Below, piece after piece: positions 37,595 to 47,567 of a stretch of DNA of 64,000 nt (within the stretch, counting starts at the first letter, position 1; each line of letters opens with the position of its first letter). Origin of the DNA: Gammaproteobacteria bacterium (lineage in GTDB: Bacteria; Pseudomonadota; Gammaproteobacteria; Enterobacterales; Psychrobiaceae); contig JABSRU010000013.1 of assembly GCA_013214965.1 (NCBI GenBank), positions 1 through 64,000 on the forward strand. Reading direction: 5' to 3'. The notes below the pieces were generated by a model. The model was not told where the DNA came from and did no database searches. It saw only the letters and a list, made by a program, of their open reading frames with translations. The position numbers and the translations under genes are program-made.

Positions 37595-37771
37595 TTAATC
37601 TTGCGCTAATGGCGTCGCTTGCTCTTCGAGCAATACCGGGATTGAATCATTAATCGGATACACTAATTTATCAAAATGACAAATTAAGATATTGTCAGCT
37701 TTAACAAAATCAAGCTTACCTTTACACAAAGGACAAGCAACAATATCCAATAATTTTATGTCAAACGCCAT
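37595..37771 (-). CDS. ycaR: Trm112-family small protein YcaR
   Basis: A 58-residue protein, too short to be caught by many gene finders. It begins [20 protein letters not shown], with a CPLC zinc-knuckle-like pair at 13-16, and later has [11 protein letters not shown] and IPVLL, all typical of the Trm112/YcaR family (E. coli YcaR is 60). Its start overlaps the end of lpxK by 11 bases and it ends 13 bases before kdsB, so it belongs to the operon. Its role is not settled in bacteria. Confidence 0.9.
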   Translation of the reverse strand: MAFDIKLLDIVACPLCKGKLDFVKADNILICHFDKLVYPINDSIPVLLEEQATPLAQD

Positions 37772-38771
37772 GGGTTAATTCCTTAATTTTTTTAAATATT
37801 AATTCTTTCGCCACTAAGGTTATCTCAGCGGTTACTGGTAAGTAGTACCAATTTTTTTGGACGAAGTCTTGGCATTTCACCGCATCTTTTTCAGTCATAA
37901 TTAAGCATTGCTGCTCAGTGACTAAGCGGGCCAATTGTTCGAATTCAAAGGCTTGATGATCAGCAAATGGTATTTGTGCAATCAACGGAATATTAAGTGT
38001 GGTTAACGTATCAAAAAAACGCTGTGGATACCCTATCCCGGCCATTGCGACGACTTGCTTAGTACAAAAGTCCTCAACTGATATTATTTTATTATCATGA
38101 AGACGGATAATATTATCAGGGACTAACGTCATGGATTGCTCATTATAATGACTGGCATGGCCATTACAAATAATTAAATCAACGGATTTTAGGCGCGATG
38201 GCGACTCTCGTAGCGGCCCCATTGGTAACAATTTTCGGTTGCCTAATCGTCTGACGCCATCAACTACTGCAATTTCAAAGTCTCGGGCCAGTCGATAATG
38301 TTGCAAACCATCGTCGCTGATAATAACATCGAGTGGATTGTTCGATGACTTTGCTTTAGCCAAAATTAAATGAGCAGCAGCAATTCGATCACGACCAATG
38401 GCCATTAAACAACTGGTTTTTGCGACAATTAATTTAGGTTCATCGCCAGTCAAAGCCACTGACGTTGTATTATCCACTAAGATAGCTTCAGTGGCACTGC
38501 CACCGTAACCGCGACTGATAATGCCGACATGATAGCCTTGCTGGGTCAAATGCTGCGCTAACCATACCACCATCGGCGTTTTTCCATTGCCTCCGACGGT
38601 AATATTCCCGACAATCACCACTGGCACCGGCAATTTCACTTGACGGAAGATACCACATCGATAACAAAAACGGCGAACTGCAGTGATCAAGGCATACAGT
38701 AACATCAGCGGAGATAGTAGCCATAACACAGGATGGCCCTGTTGCCATGATTTTTCAATAAACCGACGCAT
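37761..38771 (-). CDS. lpxK: Tetraacyldisaccharide 4'-kinase
   Basis: A 336-residue lipid A kinase that phosphorylates the 4' position of the disaccharide precursor at the inner membrane. An N-terminal hydrophobic segment (residues 15-32) anchors it; the Walker A is [14 protein letters not shown] near 56-69. The ATG overlaps the msbA stop by one base and its end overlaps ycaR, indicating tight coupling. Confidence 0.95.
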   Translation of the reverse strand: MRRFIEKSWQQGHPVLWLLSPLMLLYALITAVRRFCYRCGIFRQVKLPVPVVIVGNITVGGNGKTPMVVWLAQHLTQQGYHVGIISRGYGGSATEAILVDNTTSVALTGDEPKLIVAKTSCLMAIGRDRIAAAHLILAKAKSSNNPLDVIISDDGLQHYRLARDFEIAVVDGVRRLGNRKLLPMGPLRESPSRLKSVDLIICNGHASHYNEQSMTLVPDNIIRLHDNKIISVEDFCTKQVVAMAGIGYPQRFFDTLTTLNIPLIAQIPFADHQAFEFEQLARLVTEQQCLIMTEKDAVKCQDFVQKNWYYLPVTAEITLVAKELIFKKIKELTHGV

Positions 38772-40528
38772 TAATCAGCTCCAGCACTAAATTGCATATT
38801 ATGAAGTAAACGATAGGCACCACCCTGAGCCAGTAACTGCGAATGTGAACCCTGCTCGACAATTTCACCCTGCTCCATCACTACAATCACATCAGCATGC
38901 TCAATAGTTGATAAGCGATGAGCCACAATAATTGAGGTTTTCCCCTGTTGTAGGGTGGTCAATGCACTTTGGATTGCGCGCTCAGATTCCGTATCCAGTG
39001 CTGATGTTGCCTCATCTAAAATTAATACCGGAGCATTACGTAAAATAGCTCGCGCAATGGCAATACGCTGTTTTTGTCCGCCAGATAAATTAGCACCATC
39101 TTCACCGACCGGACTATCGAGCCCTAATGGTAAATTATCGGTAAACTCAAGTACATGAGCCGACTTTGCTGCCGCTTCTATCTCTGCGCGAGTCACCTCA
39201 CCGATCGCACCATAGGCAATATTATTGGCAATACTATCGTCAAATAGCACCACTTGTTGTGATACAAGAGCAAACTGGTTGCGCAAGGTATTTAAACTAT
39301 ATTGATTAATCGATTGACCATCGAGATTAATCTCACCCTCTTGGTGCTCATAAAATCGCATCAGTAAACTGGCTAAGGTTGATTTACCACTGCCTGAGCG
39401 TCCGACTAGTGCTACAGTTTGTCCCGCTTCAATGGTCAAATTAATATTTTTTAATGCTAACTGTTGATTTTTTTGATAACTAAAGCTTAAATCCTTAAGC
39501 ACTAATTGACCTTTCGCTCGCTCTAATGCAAGCTGACCTTGATCCGGTGCATCGGCATGATCGAGTAGTTCAAACACACTAGCACAAGCGGTTAATCCCC
39601 GCTGTAAATCACCATTAACCTTAGATAATTGCTTTAAAGGACGTAATAAACTGCCCATTGCCGTTACTAATGTAATGAAAGAGCCCGCGGATAAGGTGTC
39701 GCGCATTTGTTCATAACTAACAACATATAACACAACAGCAATGGCTAATGAGCCAATAAACTGAATTAATGGCGTGCTACTCACTCTGGCCATCACTAAT
39801 TTCATCGCCTGACGTCTATTATTATTATTCACTTGGGCGAAACGTTTCGCTTCTTTGGTTTGACCGGAGAATGACAAGATAATTTTATGGGCTTTAAGCA
39901 TTTGTTCGCTAGAGGTGGTCACTTGGCCCATCGCATGTTGGATTGACTTACTGATAATTCGAAAACGTTTCGATACCACACTAATAACCACACCTATTAA
40001 TGGCCCGACGATAAAAAACACCAACGACAGTTGCCAACTTTCATAAAACATCAGTGCCAGTAAGCCAATAATGGTAACACCTTCTCGCACCAAAGTAATC
40101 AGCACCTGTGACGTCGCTAAAGCCACTTGCTCAGTGTCATAGGTGATTTTTGAAATTAACACTCCGCTGCTACTTTTATCAAAAAAACGGACCGGTAAAT
40201 GAAGCATTTTATTAAACAATTGCTGACGCATTTTCAAAATAACATGGTTACTGACCCAAGCTAGGCCATAGCCAGAGACAAAACTGGCAATACCACGAAT
40301 GAAAAATATCACCAACACTAGCAAAGCGCCGAGTTCTAGCATTCGACCATCGGGACTAACAAAAGCATCATCCACTAAGGGCTGAATTAATTTAACCATC
40401 GCAGCATCTATTGCACCATAGATGATCAACGCAAACACCGAAATAATTAATGCGGTTTTAAATGAACGGAAATAGCCTAGTAGGCGAAAGAAGACACTTT
40501 TATAATCAATAGACAGTGTTGACGACAT
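38771..40528 (-). CDS. msbA: Lipid A/core flippase MsbA
   Basis: A 585-residue ABC exporter half-transporter that flips lipid A-core across the inner membrane. Six membrane segments occupy residues 20-310. The nucleotide domain has Walker A GRSGSGKST near 381, signature [14 protein letters not shown] and Walker B VLILDEATSALD. I chose ATG 40528; an in-frame TTG directly before it adds one residue. Position upstream of lpxK confirms the role. Confidence 0.95.
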   Translation of the reverse strand: MSSTLSIDYKSVFFRLLGYFRSFKTALIISVFALIIYGAIDAAMVKLIQPLVDDAFVSPDGRMLELGALLVLVIFFIRGIASFVSGYGLAWVSNHVILKMRQQLFNKMLHLPVRFFDKSSSGVLISKITYDTEQVALATSQVLITLVREGVTIIGLLALMFYESWQLSLVFFIVGPLIGVVISVVSKRFRIISKSIQHAMGQVTTSSEQMLKAHKIILSFSGQTKEAKRFAQVNNNNRRQAMKLVMARVSSTPLIQFIGSLAIAVVLYVVSYEQMRDTLSAGSFITLVTAMGSLLRPLKQLSKVNGDLQRGLTACASVFELLDHADAPDQGQLALERAKGQLVLKDLSFSYQKNQQLALKNINLTIEAGQTVALVGRSGSGKSTLASLLMRFYEHQEGEINLDGQSINQYSLNTLRNQFALVSQQVVLFDDSIANNIAYGAIGEVTRAEIEAAAKSAHVLEFTDNLPLGLDSPVGEDGANLSGGQKQRIAIARAILRNAPVLILDEATSALDTESERAIQSALTTLQQGKTSIIVAHRLSTIEHADVIVVMEQGEIVEQGSHSQLLAQGGAYRLLHNMQFSAGAD

Positions 40529-40597
40529 CAATAGAGTAACTCGGATAATAAATTCCTTTCTATTCTAGCGCTAAGTGTACTAATGACCAACTGAAAA

Positions 40598-42937
40598 CTA
40601 ATATAGATGCTTATAAAAAAGACGATTATACCAAAAAGGTACGATATCTTGACGATAACGCCTTATTTTCAAGGAAGAGTGCGGTGCAAATTCAATGGTT
40701 ACTTGACCATGTTGGGCGGTGTTATAGAGCGCGACATTATAGCGGTGATAGCGATTGACCACCTGTTGAGCAGGAAAGTGCCATTGATTAAATCGCGCGG
40801 CGCTTACCACTGCAACTTGTGGTTTTAACCATTGAATAAATGACTTTGAGGAAGATGAACGACTGCCATGATGTGGCACCTGTAAGACCTCGCTGTGCCA
40901 ATCTATACCATTCAAATGTTTAACCATATATCGCTCAGATTTTTTACTAATATCACCGCTAAACAATACAGAGTGATGCTGATCCGACAGTCGAAGCACA
41001 CAAGAATTATCATTTTCAGTGGTTGAAAACCCTGGCGGAGTGGCAAAAAAAACCAATGTAAGCCCTTGCCATAAAATCGGTTTTCCAATCAAATCACCGC
41101 AAAGAATTATCCGACCTTGTTGCACATTACTGATCACCGTCGCTTGCAGGTATTGTGTCATTAGCTTTTCACTGCCACCGCTGTGATCGCTGTCTTGATG
41201 GGTTAAGACAATATAATCGAGCGCTTTAATCGAGTGTTGAGCCAAAAAAGGAATAATAACCTTGTCACTAATACCTTTTTTGCCGGCATCAATCACCATC
41301 GCATGACGATTTTTGATAATAACGGCTGCATTTCCCTGACCAACATCTAAAAAGTGCACCTGCCATCTTTCAGTGTCGCTGGTCATCGAGAGGGTTAAAA
41401 CCACATTGAGCATCATCAGTAACACTATCATCAAGATGACTTTAAAATTAACTTGGCAATACTTTAGTAGCGTGACAAACACTAAAGCCGCCAATCCCAA
41501 TAACCAAAACTCATAATGAGGATTAGCAAACCAACCCCCCGGCCAAGTCGTTAACCAATCGAGATAAACCATGATCGCCCGTAATAACCAATCCGCTAAT
41601 GCAAAACATTGATCACTAAACCATGGCCAAATAGTTAGCAACAGCATCGCGATTAACACACAAGGTAAGACCAATAATCCGACCACAGGCACGGCGATAA
41701 CATTAGCCACAGGAGCAATTACCGCAATGCCACTAAAGAAGAATAGCTGAATCCCCAATAAGCAAACAAATAACCAACACTGCATTCGGCACATTAAATA
41801 ACACCGATACACCCCATTTTGCCAAGGGCTAGCGTCTTTAAAAAAATGCCCTTTGGCTAAAAATATTAACAATAATAATGAACAAACTGCAGAAAATGAT
41901 AACCAAAAACTTAACCCTAATCCAGCAATAGGATCCAGTAGTAACATCATGGCTAAACTGTATAAAATCACCTCAGTTAATGACATTTTTTGGCCAACAG
42001 TCCAGGAAAACACCAATACCGACAACATAATCAATGCGCGAATCGTCGGTAAACTAAAGCCAGCTAAATAGCTATAACCAACCGATAACACCAGTGCCAA
42101 AATCGCGGCAGTCATCGAGGGAATGTCAGTGTTTTTATTATTAAGCCATTGGTTATTAACCCTAACAATGAAAAACAACAAGTAACGCAATAACAACAAT
42201 GCACACGCAAATACCATTGATAAATGAAGACCCGATATAGCAAAGAGATGACTGGTCCCCGTTTTCGCTAGCAAATCCCAATCATCCTGGTTAAAACCTT
42301 GTTTATCGGCAATAGTTAAAGCTCGGATAAAATTCCCAGTTTGATAAGGTGCAGTTGCCTGCTTCATTAATGCGGCCACCCTAGCGCGCGTTGAAACACC
42401 AGCGTCAATCACCACGCCATCAACCACCGAAGCTGTCGCCATTACTCCCTGTGATATCAGCCATTTTTGGTAATTAAAACCACCTTGATTGGCATAACCA
42501 TGAATAGGTCGAACCTTAACCGTTAAGGCTAATCGTTGTCCCTGTTGTAATTGATGTTCGCCGCCCCAATATACCAAAATAACCGCTGCACTTTTTATTG
42601 GGCTTTGTCGTGAGTTTTGTTGGCTCGGATCTGACGGCATTATGCTTGATAGTTTAAAAAAGAATCGGTTGTTATATTTTCTTTGCTGTGGCAATGAAAT
42701 AATAGTGCCTTTTATGCTAGAGTTTCGCAGCTTTAAATACTCGATGTCATTAAACTGATAATTAATCATGATTGAGCAGTATCCAATACCAAGCATCAGA
42801 CATGAGAGCAATGCTTGGCGTTTAAATAAAGACAGACCGACAGCCATTATTACTAAAGCAATAATGCTAGATGGGACTTGTGGCCAAATTAAACTGGTCA
42901 GCACCCCAATGATAAAGCCTGTTAGTCTTAGTTTCAT
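40598..42937 (-). CDS. comEC: ComEC/Rec2 DNA uptake channel
   Basis: A 779-residue membrane protein of the ComEC/Rec2 family, the inner-membrane channel for transforming DNA. It has an N-terminal hydrophobic pair and soluble domain, a Competence domain of many hydrophobic segments (about 210-500), and a C-terminal metallo-beta-lactamase fold with LTHQDSDHSGG near 590 and HHGSRSSSS near 710. It lies beside msbA, as in E. coli (ycaI). Whether the host is naturally competent cannot be judged here. Confidence 0.92.
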   Translation of the reverse strand: MKLRLTGFIIGVLTSLIWPQVPSSIIALVIMAVGLSLFKRQALLSCLMLGIGYCSIMINYQFNDIEYLKLRNSSIKGTIISLPQQRKYNNRFFFKLSSIMPSDPSQQNSRQSPIKSAAVILVYWGGEHQLQQGQRLALTVKVRPIHGYANQGGFNYQKWLISQGVMATASVVDGVVIDAGVSTRARVAALMKQATAPYQTGNFIRALTIADKQGFNQDDWDLLAKTGTSHLFAISGLHLSMVFACALLLLRYLLFFIVRVNNQWLNNKNTDIPSMTAAILALVLSVGYSYLAGFSLPTIRALIMLSVLVFSWTVGQKMSLTEVILYSLAMMLLLDPIAGLGLSFWLSFSAVCSLLLLIFLAKGHFFKDASPWQNGVYRCYLMCRMQCWLFVCLLGIQLFFFSGIAVIAPVANVIAVPVVGLLVLPCVLIAMLLLTIWPWFSDQCFALADWLLRAIMVYLDWLTTWPGGWFANPHYEFWLLGLAALVFVTLLKYCQVNFKVILMIVLLMMLNVVLTLSMTSDTERWQVHFLDVGQGNAAVIIKNRHAMVIDAGKKGISDKVIIPFLAQHSIKALDYIVLTHQDSDHSGGSEKLMTQYLQATVISNVQQGRIILCGDLIGKPILWQGLTLVFFATPPGFSTTENDNSCVLRLSDQHHSVLFSGDISKKSERYMVKHLNGIDWHSEVLQVPHHGSRSSSSKSFIQWLKPQVAVVSAARFNQWHFPAQQVVNRYHRYNVALYNTAQHGQVTIEFAPHSSLKIRRYRQDIVPFWYNRLFYKHLY

Positions 42938-42968
42938 CGGCTCTCAACTGTTGATTTAGAAGGACAAT

Positions 42969-43490
42969 ATGCCAAAAAAAATACTTAAACGTTTAATGCC
43001 GGATCCGACAAAAATAAAAGAACATAAGCATTTACGTTATCTTGGTTCAAGCCTTCACGACGCTAATTTATGGCATTTAAATCGAAAAAGTGCTTCTGGC
43101 GCCATGGCGGTTGGATTATTTTTCGCCTGGATGCCAGTACCTATGCAAATGCTGTTAGCCGCATTTTGCGCGATTTATTGTCGAGTAAACCTGCCACTCT
43201 CTGTTATTTTAGTCTGGATTAGTAATCCCATCACGATGCCACCGATGTTTTATGGCGCCTATTTATTGGGTGCCCGTATTTTAGGCGTAGAAACGCAAAA
43301 ATTCGAGTTTGAAATTTCAGTACAATGGCTAGTCAATAGTATATCGACTATCGGTCCGGTATTTATTTTTGGTTGTTTAGTCTGTGGAGTGGCATCGAGT
43401 ATTGTGGGATATTTGGGGATTAGACTATTTTGGCGTTGGTCGGTGTTATCACAATGGCGAGCCAGTAGAGCCCGCCATCATAAGAAATAA
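42969..43490 (+). CDS. DUF2062 membrane protein
   Basis: A 173-residue protein of the DUF2062 family with three hydrophobic segments, near 45-70, 77-97 and 125-155. Characteristic is ASGAMAVGLFFAWMPVPMQM followed by NPITMPPMFY. Function is unknown. It diverges from comEC with only 31 bases between the two starts, so the promoters must overlap. Confidence 0.85.
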   Translation: MPKKILKRLMPDPTKIKEHKHLRYLGSSLHDANLWHLNRKSASGAMAVGLFFAWMPVPMQMLLAAFCAIYCRVNLPLSVILVWISNPITMPPMFYGAYLLGARILGVETQKFEFEISVQWLVNSISTIGPVFIFGCLVCGVASSIVGYLGIRLFWRWSVLSQWRASRARHHKK

Positions 43491-43529
43491 TGTTGTAAGT
43501 TCCTACTCCTGAACTTATTGTCCAAGAAG

Positions 43530-44771
43530 CTATTGTCCTAGAACTTGTGCTGGCTCGATGGTTGCTGCTTTTCGAGCTGGATATAACGTCGCAACAAAAC
43601 TAATCAATAGCGTTGATAACACCAGTAACATCAAGTCTTGCCATTGGAATTGGGTTGGTAAAAAATCAATAAAATAGACATCGCCTGATAAAAATTGGAT
43701 CGAGAATGTCTGCTCAAACCAATTCATCACCGCCGATAAATTAACCGAAATAATGTAGCCACTGAGCGAGCCTAACACGCAACCCAATAACGCATTTAGC
43801 ATGCCCTGAATAATAAATATCCGCATCACGCGTCCCTGAGTCAGCCCCATCGTTATCAGAATAGCAATCTCACTTTCTTTATCTTGTACCGCCATCACTA
43901 AGGTCGAGACAATATTAAAGCTCGCGACACCTATCACCAGCACTAATACCAAATAAGTGATAAATTTAACCATCACAATGTCATTATATAAATGGCCCTG
44001 GCTCCGGCTCCAGTCACTGATGTAGAGAGGTTCATCGGTCTTAATCGCAACGTCACGAATGATCTCTTGGGCGTTAAAGACATTGGTTAACTTCAGCCTG
44101 ACTCCGTCAACACCTTGGGGATAATCATTAATTTTTTGAGCGTCACTCAGGTGAATGTAAGCCTGTGAATAGTCAAGTTGGCCGCCAAACTTAAAGGCAC
44201 CAGCTAAGGTAAAACTAACGGATTTAAGCGCCTTTAACCGGCCTTGGTAATGAGCTGGTGGTAGCATCAAAAACACTTTATCACCAATGGAGAGGCCTAA
44301 ATCTTTAATAATCCCTTGGCCAAGAATAATCGCCCCATTGTTAGCGGTCAGACTTTGCCAAGCCGCCTTGCTCACATATTTCTTTAGTGACGACACCTGT
44401 TGCTCAAACTCTGGCAGCACCCCGATTAAATCAAGACCTTTTAAGTCAGCCCCCTGCATAATTAACGCATTAAGTTTGATATATGGCGCCCCAGCCTCCA
44501 CTTTGCGATGGTCAGTTGCTTGTTCAATCTGTTGCCGCCAATTTAACATCGGTGGCTTGACCGCACTCATTTCGGCATGTGGCACCACACTAAGCAACCG
44601 TTGAGTTAATTCCCGCTCAAATCCATTCATCGCCGACAAAATAATGGTTAACACCATAATACCTACCGCAATGCCTAACATAGAGGACATCGAGATGAAT
44701 GATATAAACCGATTTTTACTTTTAGCCAACAAAAACCGCAGTCCAATAAAGGCAGACAATGATTGTCGCAT
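43530..44771 (-). CDS. lolE: Lipoprotein-releasing ABC permease LolE
   Basis: A 413-residue FtsX/MacB-type permease of the LolCDE complex, which frees outer-membrane lipoproteins from the inner membrane. One membrane segment lies near 25-47 and three more near 270-400, with a large periplasmic domain between. SAMNGFERELTQRLL near 47-61 is conserved. Its start overlaps the lolD stop by one base. LolE rather than LolC is assigned from gene order. Confidence 0.9.
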   Translation of the reverse strand: MRQSLSAFIGLRFLLAKSKNRFISFISMSSMLGIAVGIMVLTIILSAMNGFERELTQRLLSVVPHAEMSAVKPPMLNWRQQIEQATDHRKVEAGAPYIKLNALIMQGADLKGLDLIGVLPEFEQQVSSLKKYVSKAAWQSLTANNGAIILGQGIIKDLGLSIGDKVFLMLPPAHYQGRLKALKSVSFTLAGAFKFGGQLDYSQAYIHLSDAQKINDYPQGVDGVRLKLTNVFNAQEIIRDVAIKTDEPLYISDWSRSQGHLYNDIVMVKFITYLVLVLVIGVASFNIVSTLVMAVQDKESEIAILITMGLTQGRVMRIFIIQGMLNALLGCVLGSLSGYIISVNLSAVMNWFEQTFSIQFLSGDVYFIDFLPTQFQWQDLMLLVLSTLLISFVATLYPARKAATIEPAQVLGQ

Positions 44772-45463
44772 TATGCCTCCTGCAAATGATGAGCAAGTTT
44801 ACCAGCCTGTAATGAGACCACACGGTCAAGGCGATTAGCCAAGTTTTGATCATGGGTCACTACCACAAAGCTGGTACCTTGTTGATCCCGTAATGATTTA
44901 AGTAATTCAAAAATTGAACGGGCATTTTCATGATCCAAATTACCGGTTGGCTCATCCGCGAGGACTAATGAGGGATTATTAACAATAGCCCGAGCGATGG
45001 CTATCCGCTGGCGCTCGCCACCAGATAACTGCGAAGGTTTATGTTCAACCCTATCCGCTAATCCAACTTTTTTAATCATCGCCAATGCTTGTTGTTTGGC
45101 TTTTCCCCGAGACATCCCAGCAATTTGTAATGGCATCATGACATTTTCCAGAGCGCTAAACTCCGCTAACAAATGATGAAATTGATAAATAAATCCCAGC
45201 TCTTGGTTGCGAAATTTAGCTTGTTCCCGTGTCTTCATTTGATGAACATCACGACCTTTAAACAGCACCTGACCCGCACTTGGCGTATCTAAGGTGCCCA
45301 ATATATGAAGCAAGGTCGATTTACCGGAGCCTGAGCTGCCCGTTACCGCTAACAATTCATGGGAGTTTAAACTGAGATCTAAGGTATTAAGTACTTGGAT
45401 CTGATGTTTGCCATCACGATAATGTTTTGAAATATTTAGACAATCTAATAATGACTCAGTCAT
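44771..45463 (-). CDS. lolD: Lipoprotein-releasing ATPase LolD
   Basis: A 230-residue ABC ATPase that powers LolCDE. Walker [13 protein letters not shown] is near 42-53, followed by the signature [15 protein letters not shown] and the Walker [13 protein letters not shown]. It overlaps lolC by 8 bases and lolE by 1, showing tight translational coupling. Confidence 0.95.
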   Translation of the reverse strand: MTESLLDCLNISKHYRDGKHQIQVLNTLDLSLNSHELLAVTGSSGSGKSTLLHILGTLDTPSAGQVLFKGRDVHQMKTREQAKFRNQELGFIYQFHHLLAEFSALENVMMPLQIAGMSRGKAKQQALAMIKKVGLADRVEHKPSQLSGGERQRIAIARAIVNNPSLVLADEPTGNLDHENARSIFELLKSLRDQQGTSFVVVTHDQNLANRLDRVVSLQAGKLAHHLQEA

Positions 45464-46706
45464 GCTTTAACGCCTCAGCAGGATTGACATTGCCTGCCTT
45501 AAAAGATGGATATAAGGTTGCTAGAAACGTCACAACAAGCGTTGCAACAACCAGGTATGAAATCTGAATTGGTTTAATTAAAATCGGTAGGCCAGCACTG
45601 GGATCAACGGGATTCGCCAATGCTTTAACCCCAAGGAGCGATAAAATATCATTAAGAAAATAAACCATGCCCAACCCTAAAAATAAGCCAATCACCGTGC
45701 CAAGTAGGCCATTAAACACCCCTTGGACAATAAAAATATGAGCAATGCGGCGGCGCGTTAAACCCAAAGTAGAAAAAATGGCAATATCGGTTTGTTTCTC
45801 GGTCACTAAAATCACCAGCGCTGAGACAATGTTAAACGCAGCAACCGCAATAATGAGACTCAACATTAACCACATCATGTTTTTTTCCATCGTCACCGCG
45901 GCAAACAGCTCCCCGTAGGTATGACGCCAACTAATCAGCTTAGCCTGCTCCTCTCTCTCACTATAGTTTTCAACGATCGGCAAAATATTCTGTGCGACTT
46001 TGCTGGCATTAAAGGCATCATCTAAATATAACCGTAATGATTCCACACTATGACTATTTTCTCTTAACAGCCGAGCAGCGTCCCCCCGGTGAATCAAAGC
46101 AACCTTACTATCAATTTCTGAGCCCAACTCAAAGATCCCAACCACGGTGAACTTACGTTGGCTCGGCATACGACCTAGCGGGGTATAAACACTCCGACGC
46201 GCTGATAATACCCTCACTTTAGCCCCAATATACACTCCTAACTCTCGGGCTAAGGCGCGGCCAATAATAATCGAGTACTGCCCGCTCTGTAATAATGATA
46301 AATCACCGGTTATCATATGCTTTGCGACCATACTAGCATTAGACTCTTGCTCAGGGTCGATTCCCTGTAATGATACCGCTTTAACTTGTGATGGACCTTG
46401 AATAATCGCGCTTGACATGTTCACCATGGTCACGGCTGTAACATGTTCAACCTGTTCTAATTTAGCAATTAAAGGCTGCCATTGTTGTTCGTTTTGTTTG
46501 TTTTCAATCAGTAAATGTGGCACCGCACCTAAAATTCGCTGTTTAAGTTGTTGCTCAAAACCATTCATCACCGACAACACCACAATTAATGCTGCAACCC
46601 CTAACGCAACACCGGCCATCGAGAAAATAGTAATGAAATTAAGAAAGCGACTGCCTTGACGTGCTCTGGCATAACGCATCGCAATGTAAAATGATATAGA
46701 CTGCAA
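45456..46706 (-). CDS. lolC: Lipoprotein-releasing ABC permease LolC
   Basis: A 416-residue FtsX-type permease, first gene of the lolCDE operon. It has a membrane segment near 24-48 ([19 protein letters not shown]) and three near 270-400 around a periplasmic domain. The start is TTG at 46706, well supported by GAGGTG about 6 bases upstream and by alignment with known LolC N-termini. With LolE it forms the lipoprotein extraction channel. Confidence 0.92.
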   Translation of the reverse strand: MQSISFYIAMRYARARQGSRFLNFITIFSMAGVALGVAALIVVLSVMNGFEQQLKQRILGAVPHLLIENKQNEQQWQPLIAKLEQVEHVTAVTMVNMSSAIIQGPSQVKAVSLQGIDPEQESNASMVAKHMITGDLSLLQSGQYSIIIGRALARELGVYIGAKVRVLSARRSVYTPLGRMPSQRKFTVVGIFELGSEIDSKVALIHRGDAARLLRENSHSVESLRLYLDDAFNASKVAQNILPIVENYSEREEQAKLISWRHTYGELFAAVTMEKNMMWLMLSLIIAVAAFNIVSALVILVTEKQTDIAIFSTLGLTRRRIAHIFIVQGVFNGLLGTVIGLFLGLGMVYFLNDILSLLGVKALANPVDPSAGLPILIKPIQISYLVVATLVVTFLATLYPSFKAGNVNPAEALKHD

Positions 46707-46939
46707 AAAAACACCTCAATCTGGTAGCAAAATAGCTACTCTAAGAACAAAATCCCGACAAATGCTCAACTAAACAGCATTTGTCATGCCTAAAGCTTGT
46801 TAGCGTCATTAATTTAGGTATATTGGATTGTTAAATATTGATAACTTGCATGATCATAAGCTGAAATAAATGTTTACCCAAGTGTTTTCTATCGTCAAAC
46901 CCGATAAAGCACCGATGATCATAAATTTAAGGAAAGATA

Positions 46940-47512
46940 GTGACCGAATCTCCACAGTTTTTTTCAATAACCCATTCTTTTCAAGTCAATGCTATTCCTA
47001 TGGGCTGTGACGCACAGTTACCTACTCAGGAACAATTTGAATTATCAATCCCAGCTCCCTTTAAATTAGCCTCACAAATTAGCTACATCGACAGTAAAAC
47101 TTTAGCACCGATTCGAAAAATTGGCGGTATTGCAGTTGAACTTGCCGAATTCCTCAATTTACAAGCACAGAAAATTGATATGATGATGGGCTATATACTG
47201 ACGGTTCAAGATGATGAAAAGTTCCGTCAACGTGGGGTTAAATTTGGCGGTAGCAGTTTAAGTTACATTGCGCCGCAAGCATTAAATGTTGATCAGTTAG
47301 TGACCTTAAAGGTTTTTATTAAAGAAAATAATTGTGCAGTTTTTTGTATTGGTCGAGTCGTTAACGTTTCTCCACATCTTGATGGTTTTTTAATCGAGGT
47401 TGACTACGCAATGATAAACGACGAAGATCAAGAACATTTAGTCCGAGCATCCTTACAAGTACAAACCCTACAACTCAAAGAACGGGCGCAACAACGCCAC
47501 GAAAATAACTAA
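46940..47512 (+). CDS. PilZ-like domain protein
   Basis: A 190-residue protein resembling the PilZ-domain protein often found upstream of mfd in Alteromonadales. The C-terminal half (about 95-165) has beta-strand-like segments, such as GRVVNVSPHLDGFLIEVDY. The classic RxxxR and D/NxSxxG cyclic-di-GMP motifs are not clear, so ligand binding is uncertain. The start is GTG at 46940 with AAGGAAAG upstream. The assignment is moderate. Confidence 0.55.
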   Translation: MTESPQFFSITHSFQVNAIPMGCDAQLPTQEQFELSIPAPFKLASQISYIDSKTLAPIRKIGGIAVELAEFLNLQAQKIDMMMGYILTVQDDEKFRQRGVKFGGSSLSYIAPQALNVDQLVTLKVFIKENNCAVFCIGRVVNVSPHLDGFLIEVDYAMINDEDQEHLVRASLQVQTLQLKERAQQRHENN

Positions 47513-47567
47513 TATTTAAAGCATTGTCGCATCCGTCGTCTCTATAATCACATGGTAGTAAATTACA

